From IMG/VR virus record IMGVR_UViG_3300024520_000333, positions 1-31,266 of that record: DNA of 31,266 bases, one strand, 5' to 3'. Shown here one piece after another: positions 6,365-14,255 of the stretch (positions within the stretch are counted from its first letter, which is position 1; every line of letters begins with the position of its first letter). Made by a program: the position numbers and the translations under genes. The stretch is from a virus. The notes under the pieces are model-generated. The model was not told where the DNA came from, ran no database searches, and worked only from the letters and a program-made list of their open reading frames with translations.

Positions 6365-6772
6365 TTGACAGAAAAATATAATTTTTTATCAATAGATGCT
6401 CTCGAAATGATTTTATCTCAATTGGGTTGGAATTATTCTAATTCTTTAAACGATATTATAGGTGAACATCAATCCTATTCTTTAAAGAGGATTCCATTCA
6501 GGGCGGATTTCTACCCACCCGGATGGAGATTAGCAGCATCTAAAAAAGCAATAATTATTTCTGATGGAGAAACAGAAATAGAATATAAAGGAGAACTATT
6601 TTATTCTCCGTGGGAAATCTTTGACCGATTTGGTGAAGATTCCCTGTTAGATATTAACAATTGGAACTTCATTGTTGAACGTCAATGGTTAATTAGGAAA
6701 TTAAATGGAGATTGGGTGAAATCATTCACGTTATTAACGGAATGCCCATTCAGAACAGTAATAAGGTGTTAA
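6365..6772 (+). CDS. 135-residue hypothetical before RNR
   Basis: Starts at TTG 6365 with a strong AGAGAGGGGG ribosome binding site seven bases upstream; no ATG lies near. The sequence (MTEKYNFLSIDALEMILSQL, later DFYPPGWRLAASKKAIII and WEIFDRFG) has no family I recognise and looks like a soluble alpha/beta protein. It ends two bases before the preferred RNR start, so the two are probably translationally coupled. It may be an RNR-associated factor, but only position suggests it. Confidence 0.6.
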   Translation: MTEKYNFLSIDALEMILSQLGWNYSNSLNDIIGEHQSYSLKRIPFRADFYPPGWRLAASKKAIIISDGETEIEYKGELFYSPWEIFDRFGEDSLLDINNWNFIVERQWLIRKLNGDWVKSFTLLTECPFRTVIRC

Positions 6773-6774
6773 AA

Positions 6775-8934
6775 ATGTTACCAGATGAAAAACCGTGGGT
6801 GCAAAACCTACTACAACAACGATATTATCAAAAGGAAGAATCTACATGGCCGCAAATATGCCAACGTGTAGCGTCTTTAGGTAAAACGGCAGAAGATAAA
6901 GCAGCATTTTTTAATTATTTGCTACATTGTGATTTCCTACCTAATAGCCCGACATTGTTTAATGCGGGAACAGGTAAGGGAAATCTATCTGCGTGTTATG
7001 TATTACCAATGAAAGATTCATTAGAAGAAATTTTTGATTCTACTAAAAATACCGCATTAATCCATAAATATGGTGGAGGAACTGGGTTTGATTTTAGTAG
7101 AATTAGACCAGAAAATTCTCCGGTTGGTGGAACAAATCAAGTAGCATCAGGACCACTTTCATTTATGAGAGTTATTGATGCTAACACACAAGAAATCAAA
7201 CAGGGAGGAAAGCGCCGTGGAGCAAATATGGCGGAATTACGTATTGACCATCCTGACATTATCAAATTCATTAAGATGAAGCATGAAGAAGGAACACTAT
7301 CTAATTTTAATATTAGTGTGAGTGTTACTGATGAGTTTATGGAGCAATTTCAGAAATACCCTGATGACAATTTTGTTGCAAAGTGGAATGATGATTTTTT
7401 CCTCATTACTTTAGAAGACGATGAAGTTATTCCTGTTAGCCCTAGCACAGTTATAGAACAATCAGAAAAGACTAAGCATTATACCTATCGTCAAGTTTGG
7501 GATTTGATTGCTCAATCAGCATGGGAATGTGCAGACCCCGGTATTATTTTCATTGATAGGATTAATGAGCAAATGCCAGCAAGTTACTTGGCTTGTGAAG
7601 AATACCTAGAAGAAACTGGAGATGACTTAACTATACGCGCAACTAATCCTTGTGGTGAACAGCCACTTCCTGATTATGGTTCTTGTAATCTTGTTGCGCT
7701 AAACATTGGTAATTTCGTTATTAAGGGCCAAATGGATTGGAAGGCTCTTCAAGAAGCAATTAAGTATGCTTATCGTTTAGGAGAAGCCGTGATTGATAGT
7801 AATGTTTATCCTATTTCAGAAATCGAATCGCATAGTCGTGCGTATAGAAATATCGGAATCGGAGTTATGGGCTATGCTGATGCGTGTATTCTATTGGGTA
7901 TGAAGTATGGTCAAGAAGACGCTTTGGCGTTTGGTGAAGAAGTAATGAAGTTCATCTATAAATGGACGTTTGTTGAGTCTGTTGATTATGCTGAAACATT
8001 TGGAGCATTCAAGGGTTGGGAATATGGAGACTATCGACCATTAATTGATAGAAGACAACTTCCACCGGAAACGCGAAAGAAGTATAAGGCAACAGGGATT
8101 AGAAACATTTGTTTGACTACTATTGCCCCAACAGGTAGTATTGGTTATATTGCAGATTGTTCCACCGGAATTGAGCCACATTTCGCGGCCCGCGTGTTCC
8201 GTATTGACGAGTCAAACCCTGAAGGCACATGGATTACTACCCCTCTCGCGGCACAATACCCTGAAGTATTCGTTACAGCCCAAGATTTGCCCATTGATGA
8301 GCATATTGCTACTCAAGCGACATTTCAAAAGTGGGTGGATTCGGGCATCAGCAAGACCATCAATATGGATAGTGAAGTTACTATTGAAGATGTTAAACGG
8401 GCATATATGCTTGCTTGGGATGCTAATTGTAAAGGTGTGACTATTTATCGAGATGGGTCCAAATCTAAACAGGTGTTAAATACTAATGATAGTACATTTA
8501 AACCAAAGGACTTAGATGATATTAGCGAGGCGGTTAGATTTAGATTACCTGCTGAGGGATTAGATGATGAGTTTATTTATATTACGGTGTCTCATAATAG
8601 TAATCAACCTATTGAAATGTTTGTGAATTATCCTTACTTAAATAGGCCTTCAATCGAACACACTCAAAAGCGAGAACAATTAGATAGTATTTCTAGACTT
8701 ATTTCTGTTGGACTACGATACCATATTCCGTTAGATAAATTGATTGAACAATTAGAGAAATCAAAGGGTTCTATGCGTGGAACAGTAGCACAGATTTCAA
8801 ATGTATTAAAAGAATTCGCATCAAGAAGTGACGACCCGTATACTGAAAAATGTGTAGATTGTGATAATGGGAGTATGATATTTCAAGGTGGTTGTGCGAC
8901 CTGTAATGAATGTGGACATTCTGAGTGTGGTTGA
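6775..8934 (+). CDS. nrdJ: class II (adenosylcobalamin-dependent) ribonucleotide reductase
   Basis: 719 residues. It reduces ribonucleotides to deoxyribonucleotides for viral DNA synthesis. Visible signatures are NSPTLFNAG, the redox Cys in LSACYVLPM, the YGGGTGFDFSRIRP loop, GGKRRGANMA, the radical-site block NPCGEQPLPDYGSCNL, and the phosphate-binding loop TIAPTGSIGYIADCSTGIEP. The C-terminus ends in a zinc/redox cluster (CVDCDNGSMIFQGGCATCNE), typical of NrdJ. No separate radical-generating subunit is present, which fits a B12 enzyme. ATG 6775 is chosen because AAGGTGTTAAAA precedes it. An in-frame TTG at 6712 would extend into the upstream gene. It depends on host cobalamin. Confidence 0.93.
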   Translation: MLPDEKPWVQNLLQQRYYQKEESTWPQICQRVASLGKTAEDKAAFFNYLLHCDFLPNSPTLFNAGTGKGNLSACYVLPMKDSLEEIFDSTKNTALIHKYGGGTGFDFSRIRPENSPVGGTNQVASGPLSFMRVIDANTQEIKQGGKRRGANMAELRIDHPDIIKFIKMKHEEGTLSNFNISVSVTDEFMEQFQKYPDDNFVAKWNDDFFLITLEDDEVIPVSPSTVIEQSEKTKHYTYRQVWDLIAQSAWECADPGIIFIDRINEQMPASYLACEEYLEETGDDLTIRATNPCGEQPLPDYGSCNLVALNIGNFVIKGQMDWKALQEAIKYAYRLGEAVIDSNVYPISEIESHSRAYRNIGIGVMGYADACILLGMKYGQEDALAFGEEVMKFIYKWTFVESVDYAETFGAFKGWEYGDYRPLIDRRQLPPETRKKYKATGIRNICLTTIAPTGSIGYIADCSTGIEPHFAARVFRIDESNPEGTWITTPLAAQYPEVFVTAQDLPIDEHIATQATFQKWVDSGISKTINMDSEVTIEDVKRAYMLAWDANCKGVTIYRDGSKSKQVLNTNDSTFKPKDLDDISEAVRFRLPAEGLDDEFIYITVSHNSNQPIEMFVNYPYLNRPSIEHTQKREQLDSISRLISVGLRYHIPLDKLIEQLEKSKGSMRGTVAQISNVLKEFASRSDDPYTEKCVDCDNGSMIFQGGCATCNECGHSECG

Positions 8935-8935
8935 T

Positions 8936-9220
8936 ATGTGGTGGGATAATAAATTTAAAGATTGGGCTAAGTTTGAAGAAACCATTGAAGAAATGGTTAA
9001 AGAAAATAAATATATTGATGGACAATTTGTATTAGATGTTATGGATAAAAGCATGGATATTGTTGATTGGAAAGATAGAATAGATTTCGTATTAACTAGA
9101 ACTTTTAATGGGTTCAAACACCCATCAGGAAAATTTGCATATACGCATTTTATCACAACAGCAAATGCGATAGAAGATAGATTAGATTATTATAGAAAAA
9201 ACTCGGAGGAAGAAGAATGA
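8936..9220 (+). CDS. 94-residue hypothetical
   Basis: MWWDNKFKDWAKFEETIEEM then a helical, acidic protein ending in SEEEE. The ATG lies just after the RNR stop. The last codons carry the GGAGGAAGAAGA ribosome binding site of the next gene, which overlaps by ATGA. No family is recognised. Confidence 0.6.
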   Translation: MWWDNKFKDWAKFEETIEEMVKENKYIDGQFVLDVMDKSMDIVDWKDRIDFVLTRTFNGFKHPSGKFAYTHFITTANAIEDRLDYYRKNSEEEE

Positions 9221-9546
9221 ATTTTGAAGGTTATAAAGAATTAACAGAAATGAATAAAGGACAAATGGTTGACTTTTTTAAAGACCAACTGTGTCCAAGT
9301 AGAGTGCGTGGTGCTAATAAAATTATAACAGCCACTAATACAGTAAAAAGAACTGGCATCGACAGCAAATCAATTGATTATGAGTTATTAACAACTTATT
9401 CTCAATCAACAATAGGGACTAATATGAGTCTACATCGGCCTGTAATTGGTGATACTGAATATACATGGGGAGAATTGAAAAAACATCCTGCGGATTTATT
9501 ACGAGTAATGATTTATCAATATCTTAAACAACAGGAGGCAAAGTAA
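9217..9546 (+). CDS. 109-residue hypothetical
   Basis: MNFEGYKELTEMNKGQMVDF, then a central basic part (CPSRVRGANKIITATNTVKR) and a helical C-terminus. It could bind nucleic acid, but I recognise no family. It overlaps both neighbours (ATGA at the start, TAATG at the end). Confidence 0.6.
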   Translation: MNFEGYKELTEMNKGQMVDFFKDQLCPSRVRGANKIITATNTVKRTGIDSKSIDYELLTTYSQSTIGTNMSLHRPVIGDTEYTWGELKKHPADLLRVMIYQYLKQQEAK

Positions 9547-9707
9547 TGGAAACTTTTAGATACAGAATTACCTTTTTACGCAGTAGTGGTAGCGTTTGGG
9601 TTCAAGATTATGATAGCCCAGAAGCAATCGCTAGAGACATTGAATCACACATTGAGGAATACCCTCATATCATTGTTTCAAAACAGCGTATCATAAAGGA
9701 TGATTAA
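9546..9707 (+). CDS. 53-residue hypothetical
   Basis: METFRYRITFLRSSGSVWVQ then DYDSPEAIARDIESHIEEYP and a final strand. The strand-strand-helix-strand order suggests a small alpha/beta protein. It is preceded by GGAGGCAAAGTA. No family is recognised. Confidence 0.6.
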   Translation: METFRYRITFLRSSGSVWVQDYDSPEAIARDIESHIEEYPHIIVSKQRIIKDD

Positions 9708-9708
9708 A

Positions 9709-9876
9709 ATGAGTAAAGACCCTGATTATGTAAAGAGCAGACGCTCCTATATGAAAAGAATTGCTACTAGATGTAGGCTTTGTGGTAAGCAATTGCTTGA
9801 CCCTATGGAAGCAAGAAAAGAAGTGCACGAAGGGTGTATTAAACAATATAAGCGTAACAGTTATGGAGTGAAATAA
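9709..9876 (+). CDS. 55-residue zinc-finger micro-protein
   Basis: Basic N-terminus, then CRLC at residues 22-25 and HEGC at residues 40-43, giving a CxxC...HxxC zinc site. It ends directly against the next ATG. Possibly a DNA- or RNA-binding finger; function unknown. Confidence 0.55.
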   Translation: MSKDPDYVKSRRSYMKRIATRCRLCGKQLLDPMEARKEVHEGCIKQYKRNSYGVK

Positions 9877-11121
9877 ATGACATATGAACGATTAGACATT
9901 TTTACACCAGATGATTCTGGAAGAAGTTATTCTACCTTTGTTGGAGTAGATGGAGAAAATATGATATGGCAAGAACCACTTCGAGGATATCGACATCAAC
10001 AACAATCAAATGGTATTCGGCCTAACTATTATAGAAATGAACATGAACCTACTATTAAAGCAATCAAAATTTGGCTTCAAGGTTATTTGGGTTGGGGCAA
10101 GAGTGGCCGGGAACAATTTAATGGTTTCTTTATTATTTCTAAGGGTATGGATAAAGCCCAAATTCATTGTTCAAAAATTGGAAATAAATATATGATTCAA
10201 GGGATGGTGACTACTAAAGATACTGCGATTACTGCAATTGCTCGGACTGTTTATCGTTCTTGTTTTGAAACTGATACTGCTAAATTAGAAAGGTATTGTT
10301 TCAATAATATCCTTTTACCTGAAAATGTTTCATACGCTCTAGAAAATAGAGCGCCGTATCATTGGTATAATAAGGGTATTAAAATTGATGTTCGATTTAA
10401 TGTCAGAATGATTGCCGCAGATGAGTGCGCAATTGAAATTTCAGATGGTATTTGGGCTCCAATTTCAGTAAAGAAAATGAATACATATATGAATTATTAT
10501 TGGAAGGGGCAGAAATCTTCGTCTTGGTTTAAGGCGAGATTGACGCCAAAGAAATTATGGGAAAAATTATTGCATAATGAACCGACTAAAGGCCAAACGA
10601 AAATGATGATTGCTTTTCTAGAACAGAACAGAACAGATGCTCTTGTTCAGAAGAGGGCATATGCATTGGTTAATGATTTAGAAAAACAATATCCTGATAG
10701 AATTAAAGTCTTTTGGGATGAAGAAACTGGAAAGCTAGTTAAGGCTATGTTGATTAAAGGTAAAATTGCTGATTGGTTAATTACTGATAATAAGTATAAA
10801 TCTAATATTCAGGCAGTATCAACCTATGTCTATTTGAAACAGAATATTGATGGTATGAAAAAACATACAAGCGGTGTTTTTGCAGGTGGTATATTGAAGG
10901 GACCAATTTGTATTGATAATATGACGAAGAATTCTTCAATTGGTGACCAATTTGCAGCAAGAGCAATGGCTTTATTAAATGATAAAATTACAATAACATT
11001 AGTTAGCACCATTAATCATTATCTATCAGATGTTCATTTTGATGGTCAATATGAACATAGGATAAATTTTGGAGAAGTGAAATATGATGAAATTGATAAA
11101 GTGTGTAACAATAATAGTTGA
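9877..11121 (+). CDS. 414-residue protein of unknown function
   Basis: A large gene with no family I can name. Landmarks are an N-terminal YSTFVGVDGENMIWQEPLRG segment, WLQGYLGWGKSGREQFNGFF (no Walker motif), a helical middle (TKGQTKMMIAFLEQNRTDAL), and a FAGGILKGPICIDNMTKNSS loop near the end. No transmembrane segment or Cys cluster is visible. It starts at ATG 9877 right after the previous stop, with GGAGTGAAATAA upstream. Confidence 0.65.
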   Translation: MTYERLDIFTPDDSGRSYSTFVGVDGENMIWQEPLRGYRHQQQSNGIRPNYYRNEHEPTIKAIKIWLQGYLGWGKSGREQFNGFFIISKGMDKAQIHCSKIGNKYMIQGMVTTKDTAITAIARTVYRSCFETDTAKLERYCFNNILLPENVSYALENRAPYHWYNKGIKIDVRFNVRMIAADECAIEISDGIWAPISVKKMNTYMNYYWKGQKSSSWFKARLTPKKLWEKLLHNEPTKGQTKMMIAFLEQNRTDALVQKRAYALVNDLEKQYPDRIKVFWDEETGKLVKAMLIKGKIADWLITDNKYKSNIQAVSTYVYLKQNIDGMKKHTSGVFAGGILKGPICIDNMTKNSSIGDQFAARAMALLNDKITITLVSTINHYLSDVHFDGQYEHRINFGEVKYDEIDKVCNNNS

Positions 11122-11239
11122 AACTGATTCCCAAGACATTTGGGATGATTCTCTTAAAGATATGAAAGATATGATTAAATTAATGACTAATATTACAAGA
11201 AGGATTAAAATTATAAACATTGAGGATGTAAAAAAATGA
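11084..11239 (+). CDS. 51-residue hypothetical
   Basis: MMKLIKCVTIIVETDSQDIW then a helix and a terminal strand (RRIKIINIEDVKK). It overlaps the 414-residue gene by 38 nt and TFB by ATGA, with GGAGAAGTGAAAT before the ATG. It looks like a small alpha/beta protein. No family is recognised. Confidence 0.5.
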   Translation: MMKLIKCVTIIVETDSQDIWDDSLKDMKDMIKLMTNITRRIKIINIEDVKK

Positions 11240-12192
11240 CAGAAGTAGAAGACATAATAAAATGCACAGAATGTGCAAGTAGAAATTTAATTATTGACGA
11301 TTTTCGTGGAGAATTATATTGTTATGATTGTGGAGTAGTATTAGATGAAGATATTATTGAGACTACTTCGGCCGGGAGACAAAAACCGGGCGACCCACAA
11401 TCTGAATTAAGTCATGAAAGAAATAGAGAAGGTTTTATTCTAGGTAGTACGGTTGGATATAGAAACCATGATGGTTCTAGCAATAATACTAAAATTGCTC
11501 GTTCTCTTAGACGAATGGATAAACGTGTGAAATTAACTGCTCAAGAACGTAATCAACAACGGGGATTAGTTTTATGTAATATGCTTGCTTCTGAATTTGA
11601 GACTAGCCATAATTTTAAAGAACAAGTATCTTGGAACTATAAAAAGATTCAAGTGGGTCAGGTGTTAAATGGTATGTCTTTAGAAATTAGAGCGGCTGCT
11701 ATTGTGTACTATACGTTTAAGGATAATGGCATATCTAGAACTATTAATGAAGTGTGTTCTAAAAATAGTGCGCATCCAAGACAAGTAGCAAAATCTGCTA
11801 GAAAGATTGCATCATTTTTTAGAAAACCTTGGGTCTTATCACAAAAAAACATTGCGGTAGAAATTGAAAAGTATTGTAGTTTGTTGGGTGTTCATAGAGA
11901 TTATACTAATGCCGCAATTAAAATTGGAATAAAGATGCACCAAATGGCAGAAGAAAGATTTATTACTGCTAACGTTGGATTTACAGCAGCCTGTATTTAT
12001 TTAGCGGGGCGTTTAATGCCTCATGTTTCTATTAGAACTCAAATTGAAATTTCAACAGTCTGTAATATCACGGAAGTGACATTGAGAAATAATATGTTGA
12101 ATTTATTAAAAATGATTAATTTAACTAGAGACGATTTAGAGGGATTAACAGTAGATAGTTTATTGGAAGGAGCGTATAAAAATGAAGAATGA
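11236..12192 (+). CDS. tfb: transcription initiation factor TFB
   Basis: 318 residues. TFB bridges TBP on the promoter to RNA polymerase. The N-terminal zinc ribbon is intact (C10-x2-C13 ... C29-x2-C32, with YCYDCGVVLDEDIIE). A B-reader/linker-like stretch (GRQKPGDPQSELSHERNREG) follows, then two cyclin-fold repeats at about 115-205 and 215-305, including LEIRAAAIVYYTFKDNGISR and FTAACIYLAGRLMPHVSIRT. Length is normal for the family. No TBP gene is seen in the window, so it likely works with host TBP to direct host RNA polymerase to viral promoters. It overlaps the E1-like gene by 11 nt. Confidence 0.9.
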   Translation: MTEVEDIIKCTECASRNLIIDDFRGELYCYDCGVVLDEDIIETTSAGRQKPGDPQSELSHERNREGFILGSTVGYRNHDGSSNNTKIARSLRRMDKRVKLTAQERNQQRGLVLCNMLASEFETSHNFKEQVSWNYKKIQVGQVLNGMSLEIRAAAIVYYTFKDNGISRTINEVCSKNSAHPRQVAKSARKIASFFRKPWVLSQKNIAVEIEKYCSLLGVHRDYTNAAIKIGIKMHQMAEERFITANVGFTAACIYLAGRLMPHVSIRTQIEISTVCNITEVTLRNNMLNLLKMINLTRDDLEGLTVDSLLEGAYKNEE

Positions 12193-12748
12193 GAGAAATA
12201 TATTAATTATTGGAGCAGGTGGAATTGGAGGATATTTGATTCCACTATTAGATAAAACTGGGTTATATACGATGACAGTATCTGACCCTGACATTGTTGA
12301 AAAGAAAAATTTAACCTATCAAAACTTTCGCACTAAAGAGGTGGGAATGAATAAGGCGTCGGTTATGGATTGGAATTATGGTTCTGTTACAAGAGGAATA
12401 ACTTATCCTATTCTAACAAGTAAACAGATTCAGAATTATGATTTGATTATTTGCTGTGCAGATAATTTAGATGTGAGAAGAATGCTTTATCGCGATGATG
12501 TTAAATGGTTGGACCTGAGAGCGCAAGGTAGAAATTGTGCCTTCATTTCCTTTAGAGCAGATAAGATGAAGCATGATGTTTTGTTGGCCGGACCTGAAGG
12601 TTCATTTAGTTGTCAAGGCAATTCATGGGATGGTTCAACAGCCGCTCAACATTTTTCACATTTGATTGCAGCAGGAATGGGAGCAGAATGGATTCACCGG
12701 TATTTCGCAGGTGATGATGTAGCAGATTTTAAGGTGGTGAATGTATGA
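12182..12748 (+). CDS. compact ThiF/E1-like adenylating enzyme
   Basis: 188 residues, shorter than ThiF/MoeB (about 250). These enzymes adenylate the C-terminal Gly of ubiquitin-like proteins. The Rossmann loop is GAGGIGGYL (G11-G17). The next block, SDPDIVEKKNLTYQNF, matches the E1 D-x-D-x-V-E-x-x-N-L-x-R-Q signature, but the Arg is Tyr46. Lys58 (VGMNKA) and Asp94 (CCADNLDVRR) occupy the expected nucleotide-binding positions. The zinc-binding CxxC pairs of MoeB/ThiF are absent; C144 (GSFSCQG) is a possible catalytic Cys. A JAMM gene lies 700 bases downstream and a Ubl gene six kilobases upstream. It overlaps TFB. Confidence 0.85.
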   Translation: MKNERNILIIGAGGIGGYLIPLLDKTGLYTMTVSDPDIVEKKNLTYQNFRTKEVGMNKASVMDWNYGSVTRGITYPILTSKQIQNYDLIICCADNLDVRRMLYRDDVKWLDLRAQGRNCAFISFRADKMKHDVLLAGPEGSFSCQGNSWDGSTAAQHFSHLIAAGMGAEWIHRYFAGDDVADFKVVNV

Positions 12749-12870
12749 GTTGGAAAGATACTTATCCAGAATTTAACGAGGGAAAATTATTAGCCCTGAT
12801 TGTTATATCAGCACAAGACTACAACGCCCAATCAACACTTAAAACGATGGTGGATGGTGGAAGAGAATGA
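12745..12870 (+). CDS. 41-residue hypothetical
   Basis: MSWKDTYPEFNEGKLLALIV then a short helical, polar tail. It is joined by ATGA overlaps on both sides, with AAGGTGGTGAATGT before the ATG. It is too short for an E2 domain. No family is recognised. Confidence 0.45.
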   Translation: MSWKDTYPEFNEGKLLALIVISAQDYNAQSTLKTMVDGGRE

Positions 12871-12908
12871 GCGATAAAGAATGGAAACGTAGGAGGCAAT
12901 ATCAATGA
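12867..12908 (+). CDS. possible 13-residue peptide
   Basis: MSDKEWKRRRQYQ, flanked by ATGA overlaps with both neighbours. It may exist only to couple translation, and its end carries the AGGAGG ribosome binding site of the next gene. Weak on length. Confidence 0.2.
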   Translation: MSDKEWKRRRQYQ

Positions 12909-13036
12909 TGGAAGAGACAAATATATTATTAGAGAAACTCAATACTTTAATTGAGAAAACTAATAGGATTATTATTACTGTTAATGTAGTGAATATTGTT
13001 ACGTTAATAGTATTACTTATGGTGGTGATGAGATGA
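12905..13036 (+). CDS. 43-residue single-pass membrane protein
   Basis: A charged helix (EETNILLEKLNTLIEKTNR) followed by a hydrophobic segment at about residues 22-42 (IIITVNVVNIVTLIVLLMVV). GTAGGAGGCAATATCA before the ATG is a strong ribosome binding site. It overlaps the next gene by ATGA. Function unknown. Confidence 0.55.
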   Translation: MMEETNILLEKLNTLIEKTNRIIITVNVVNIVTLIVLLMVVMR

Positions 13037-13293
13037 AAAGAAGAATGAGAATGAGAACATTAGTTAAATATGAATGTGAGAAATGTAATAAACTTTGGGG
13101 ATTGCACCCTGAAAAATTAATCCTACGTGGAAGCGGGCCTATTTTTTGCGGCTATGATGGGAAAGGACATAAAAAATGGCGTTTAGAGGGTCATTGTCAT
13201 TGTGGGACAGCATTTGCATATCCCTTTACAACAATGGCTAAATTGCACGAACAATACGGACGCGCATGGGCATATAATAAAGAAGGTGAATAA
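13033..13293 (+). CDS. 86-residue zinc-binding protein
   Basis: Basic start, then CEKCNKLW near residue 15 and, about 40 residues later, GHCHCGTAFAY. The paired knuckles suggest a zinc ribbon with a long insertion (GPIFCGYDGKGHKKWRL). It lies between the E1-like and JAMM genes. Function unknown. Confidence 0.6.
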   Translation: MKRRMRMRTLVKYECEKCNKLWGLHPEKLILRGSGPIFCGYDGKGHKKWRLEGHCHCGTAFAYPFTTMAKLHEQYGRAWAYNKEGE

Positions 13294-13294
13294 A

Positions 13295-13450
13295 ATGAAA
13301 TACAGAGATGAAAACGGGAAATTTATTAGTAAGGAAGCGTGGGAAACCATGCGAAAAGAAGAAAACAATAGTGGACGATTGATTTTAATGGGTATGATAG
13401 CATCTTTAGTGGTGTTGTATACTATTAATAATTTGGGGTGGCTTAATTGA
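13295..13450 (+). CDS. 51-residue single-pass membrane protein
   Basis: MKYRDENGKFISKEAWETMR then a hydrophobic segment (LILMGMIASLVVLYTINNLG). ATG 13295 follows AAGGTGAATAAA, whose GGTGA lies in the last codons of the previous gene. The stop overlaps the TTG start of the JAMM gene as TTGA. Confidence 0.55.
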   Translation: MKYRDENGKFISKEAWETMRKEENNSGRLILMGMIASLVVLYTINNLGWLN

Positions 13451-13935
13451 TTTCAAGTGATAGTATTGTAGTTATGTTAGCGGATTGGGAAGACCAAATC
13501 CGTGAAGCGTTCTTAATTACCGCTGATGGTAATTTTGAAGACCAGAGATTTCATGATGTTATTTGGGAAATGAGCCTAACAGCATTTGATATTCCACGAG
13601 AAGTTCAAGTGGTTATTGATGGAAAAATGAATCTTCATATTTCAGCGGGCGACCCCGGATTTGTATGGTTTGAAACACCACCAATAGGAATGTCGCTACC
13701 TATTGAATGTTGGATTCATACCCATCCTTTTGGTAAGGCTTATTTTAGTATGACTGATTGGAATACAATTCGCACATGGGAACCAATAATGCATTGTGCC
13801 ATTGTTCTTGGAGATAGGGAATATATGATTTGGGCTAAAGGAATGTGTCAAACCTTATTTTTTGCAACTGTTGATATTCCAGATTGGGTTAGCGGGCAAA
13901 CAACGCTTGATGATTTTATGGGTGAAGAAGAATGA
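13447..13935 (+). CDS. JAMM/MPN metalloprotease (deubiquitinase-like)
   Basis: 162 residues. The zinc motif of the JAB1/MPN/Mov34 family is complete: H91-T-H93-P, seven residues, S101-x2-D104 (WIHTHPFGKAYFSMTDW). Such enzymes cut after the Gly-Gly of ubiquitin-like proteins or trim their precursors. The catalytic Glu should lie upstream; E20, E31 and E41 are candidates I cannot separate. TTG 13447 has GGGGTGG seven bases upstream, so I prefer it to ATG 13474. The neighbouring E1-like gene, and the Ubl whose GGY end needs trimming, point to a ubiquitin-like role. A free-standing nuclease or peptidase role cannot be excluded. Confidence 0.85.
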   Translation: MISSDSIVVMLADWEDQIREAFLITADGNFEDQRFHDVIWEMSLTAFDIPREVQVVIDGKMNLHISAGDPGFVWFETPPIGMSLPIECWIHTHPFGKAYFSMTDWNTIRTWEPIMHCAIVLGDREYMIWAKGMCQTLFFATVDIPDWVSGQTTLDDFMGEEE

Positions 13936-14021
13936 AGTGCCTAAAGGATGGATTGGAACACCCAAGAATTCTTGTCATTTGTAATTGCCCGAAATGTGAG
14001 GTGAAGAGTAATGAAGTGTGA
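13932..14021 (+). CDS. 29-residue Cys-rich micro-protein
   Basis: MKCLKDGLEHPRILVICNCP then KCEVKSNEV. Cys at residues 3, 17, 19 and 22 could form one zinc site. It overlaps the JAMM gene by ATGA and the next gene by 11 nt. Function unknown. Confidence 0.4.
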   Translation: MKCLKDGLEHPRILVICNCPKCEVKSNEV

Positions 14022-14112
14022 ATGTAATGGTAGAACTTATGACTTAACTGTAACCGACTATATTTTGTGTATCGAATGTGGAGCACAATTCGCAATGGAG
14101 GTAGTAAAATGA
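14011..14112 (+). CDS. 33-residue zinc-ribbon micro-protein
   Basis: CEC at residues 3-5 and CIEC at 20-23 around a short beta segment. AGGTGAAGAGTA precedes the ATG. It overlaps the following gene by ATGA. Function unknown. Confidence 0.5.
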   Translation: MKCECNGRTYDLTVTDYILCIECGAQFAMEVVK

Positions 14113-14255
14113 AATGTCCTAAATGTGGTAGAGAAATGATTGAAGAACATGACCGAGGATATGATGGTAGGAATGTTCAGTTTTGGTATTTTTGGACATG
14201 CCCGAATTGTGGTTATGTGCATAATATAGATAATGATGGTGATTGGAATGAATGA
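14109..14255 (+). CDS. 48-residue zinc-ribbon/rubredoxin-like protein
   Basis: CPKCGREM at residues 3-10 and CPNCGYVH near residues 31-38, a classic two-knuckle layout with aromatic residues between (FWYFWT). It could bind zinc or iron. The ATG overlaps the previous stop, with GGAGGTAGTAAA upstream. Function unknown. Confidence 0.6.
   Translation: MKCPKCGREMIEEHDRGYDGRNVQFWYFWTCPNCGYVHNIDNDGDWNE

Noticed and set aside
8123-8440. A 105-residue + frame inside the RNR gene
   Set aside because: It is out of frame with a highly conserved RNR region and has no ribosome binding site.
12745-12870. An E2-like conjugating enzyme next to the E1-like gene
   Set aside because: It is 41 residues, far too short for the E2 fold, and has no catalytic Cys.
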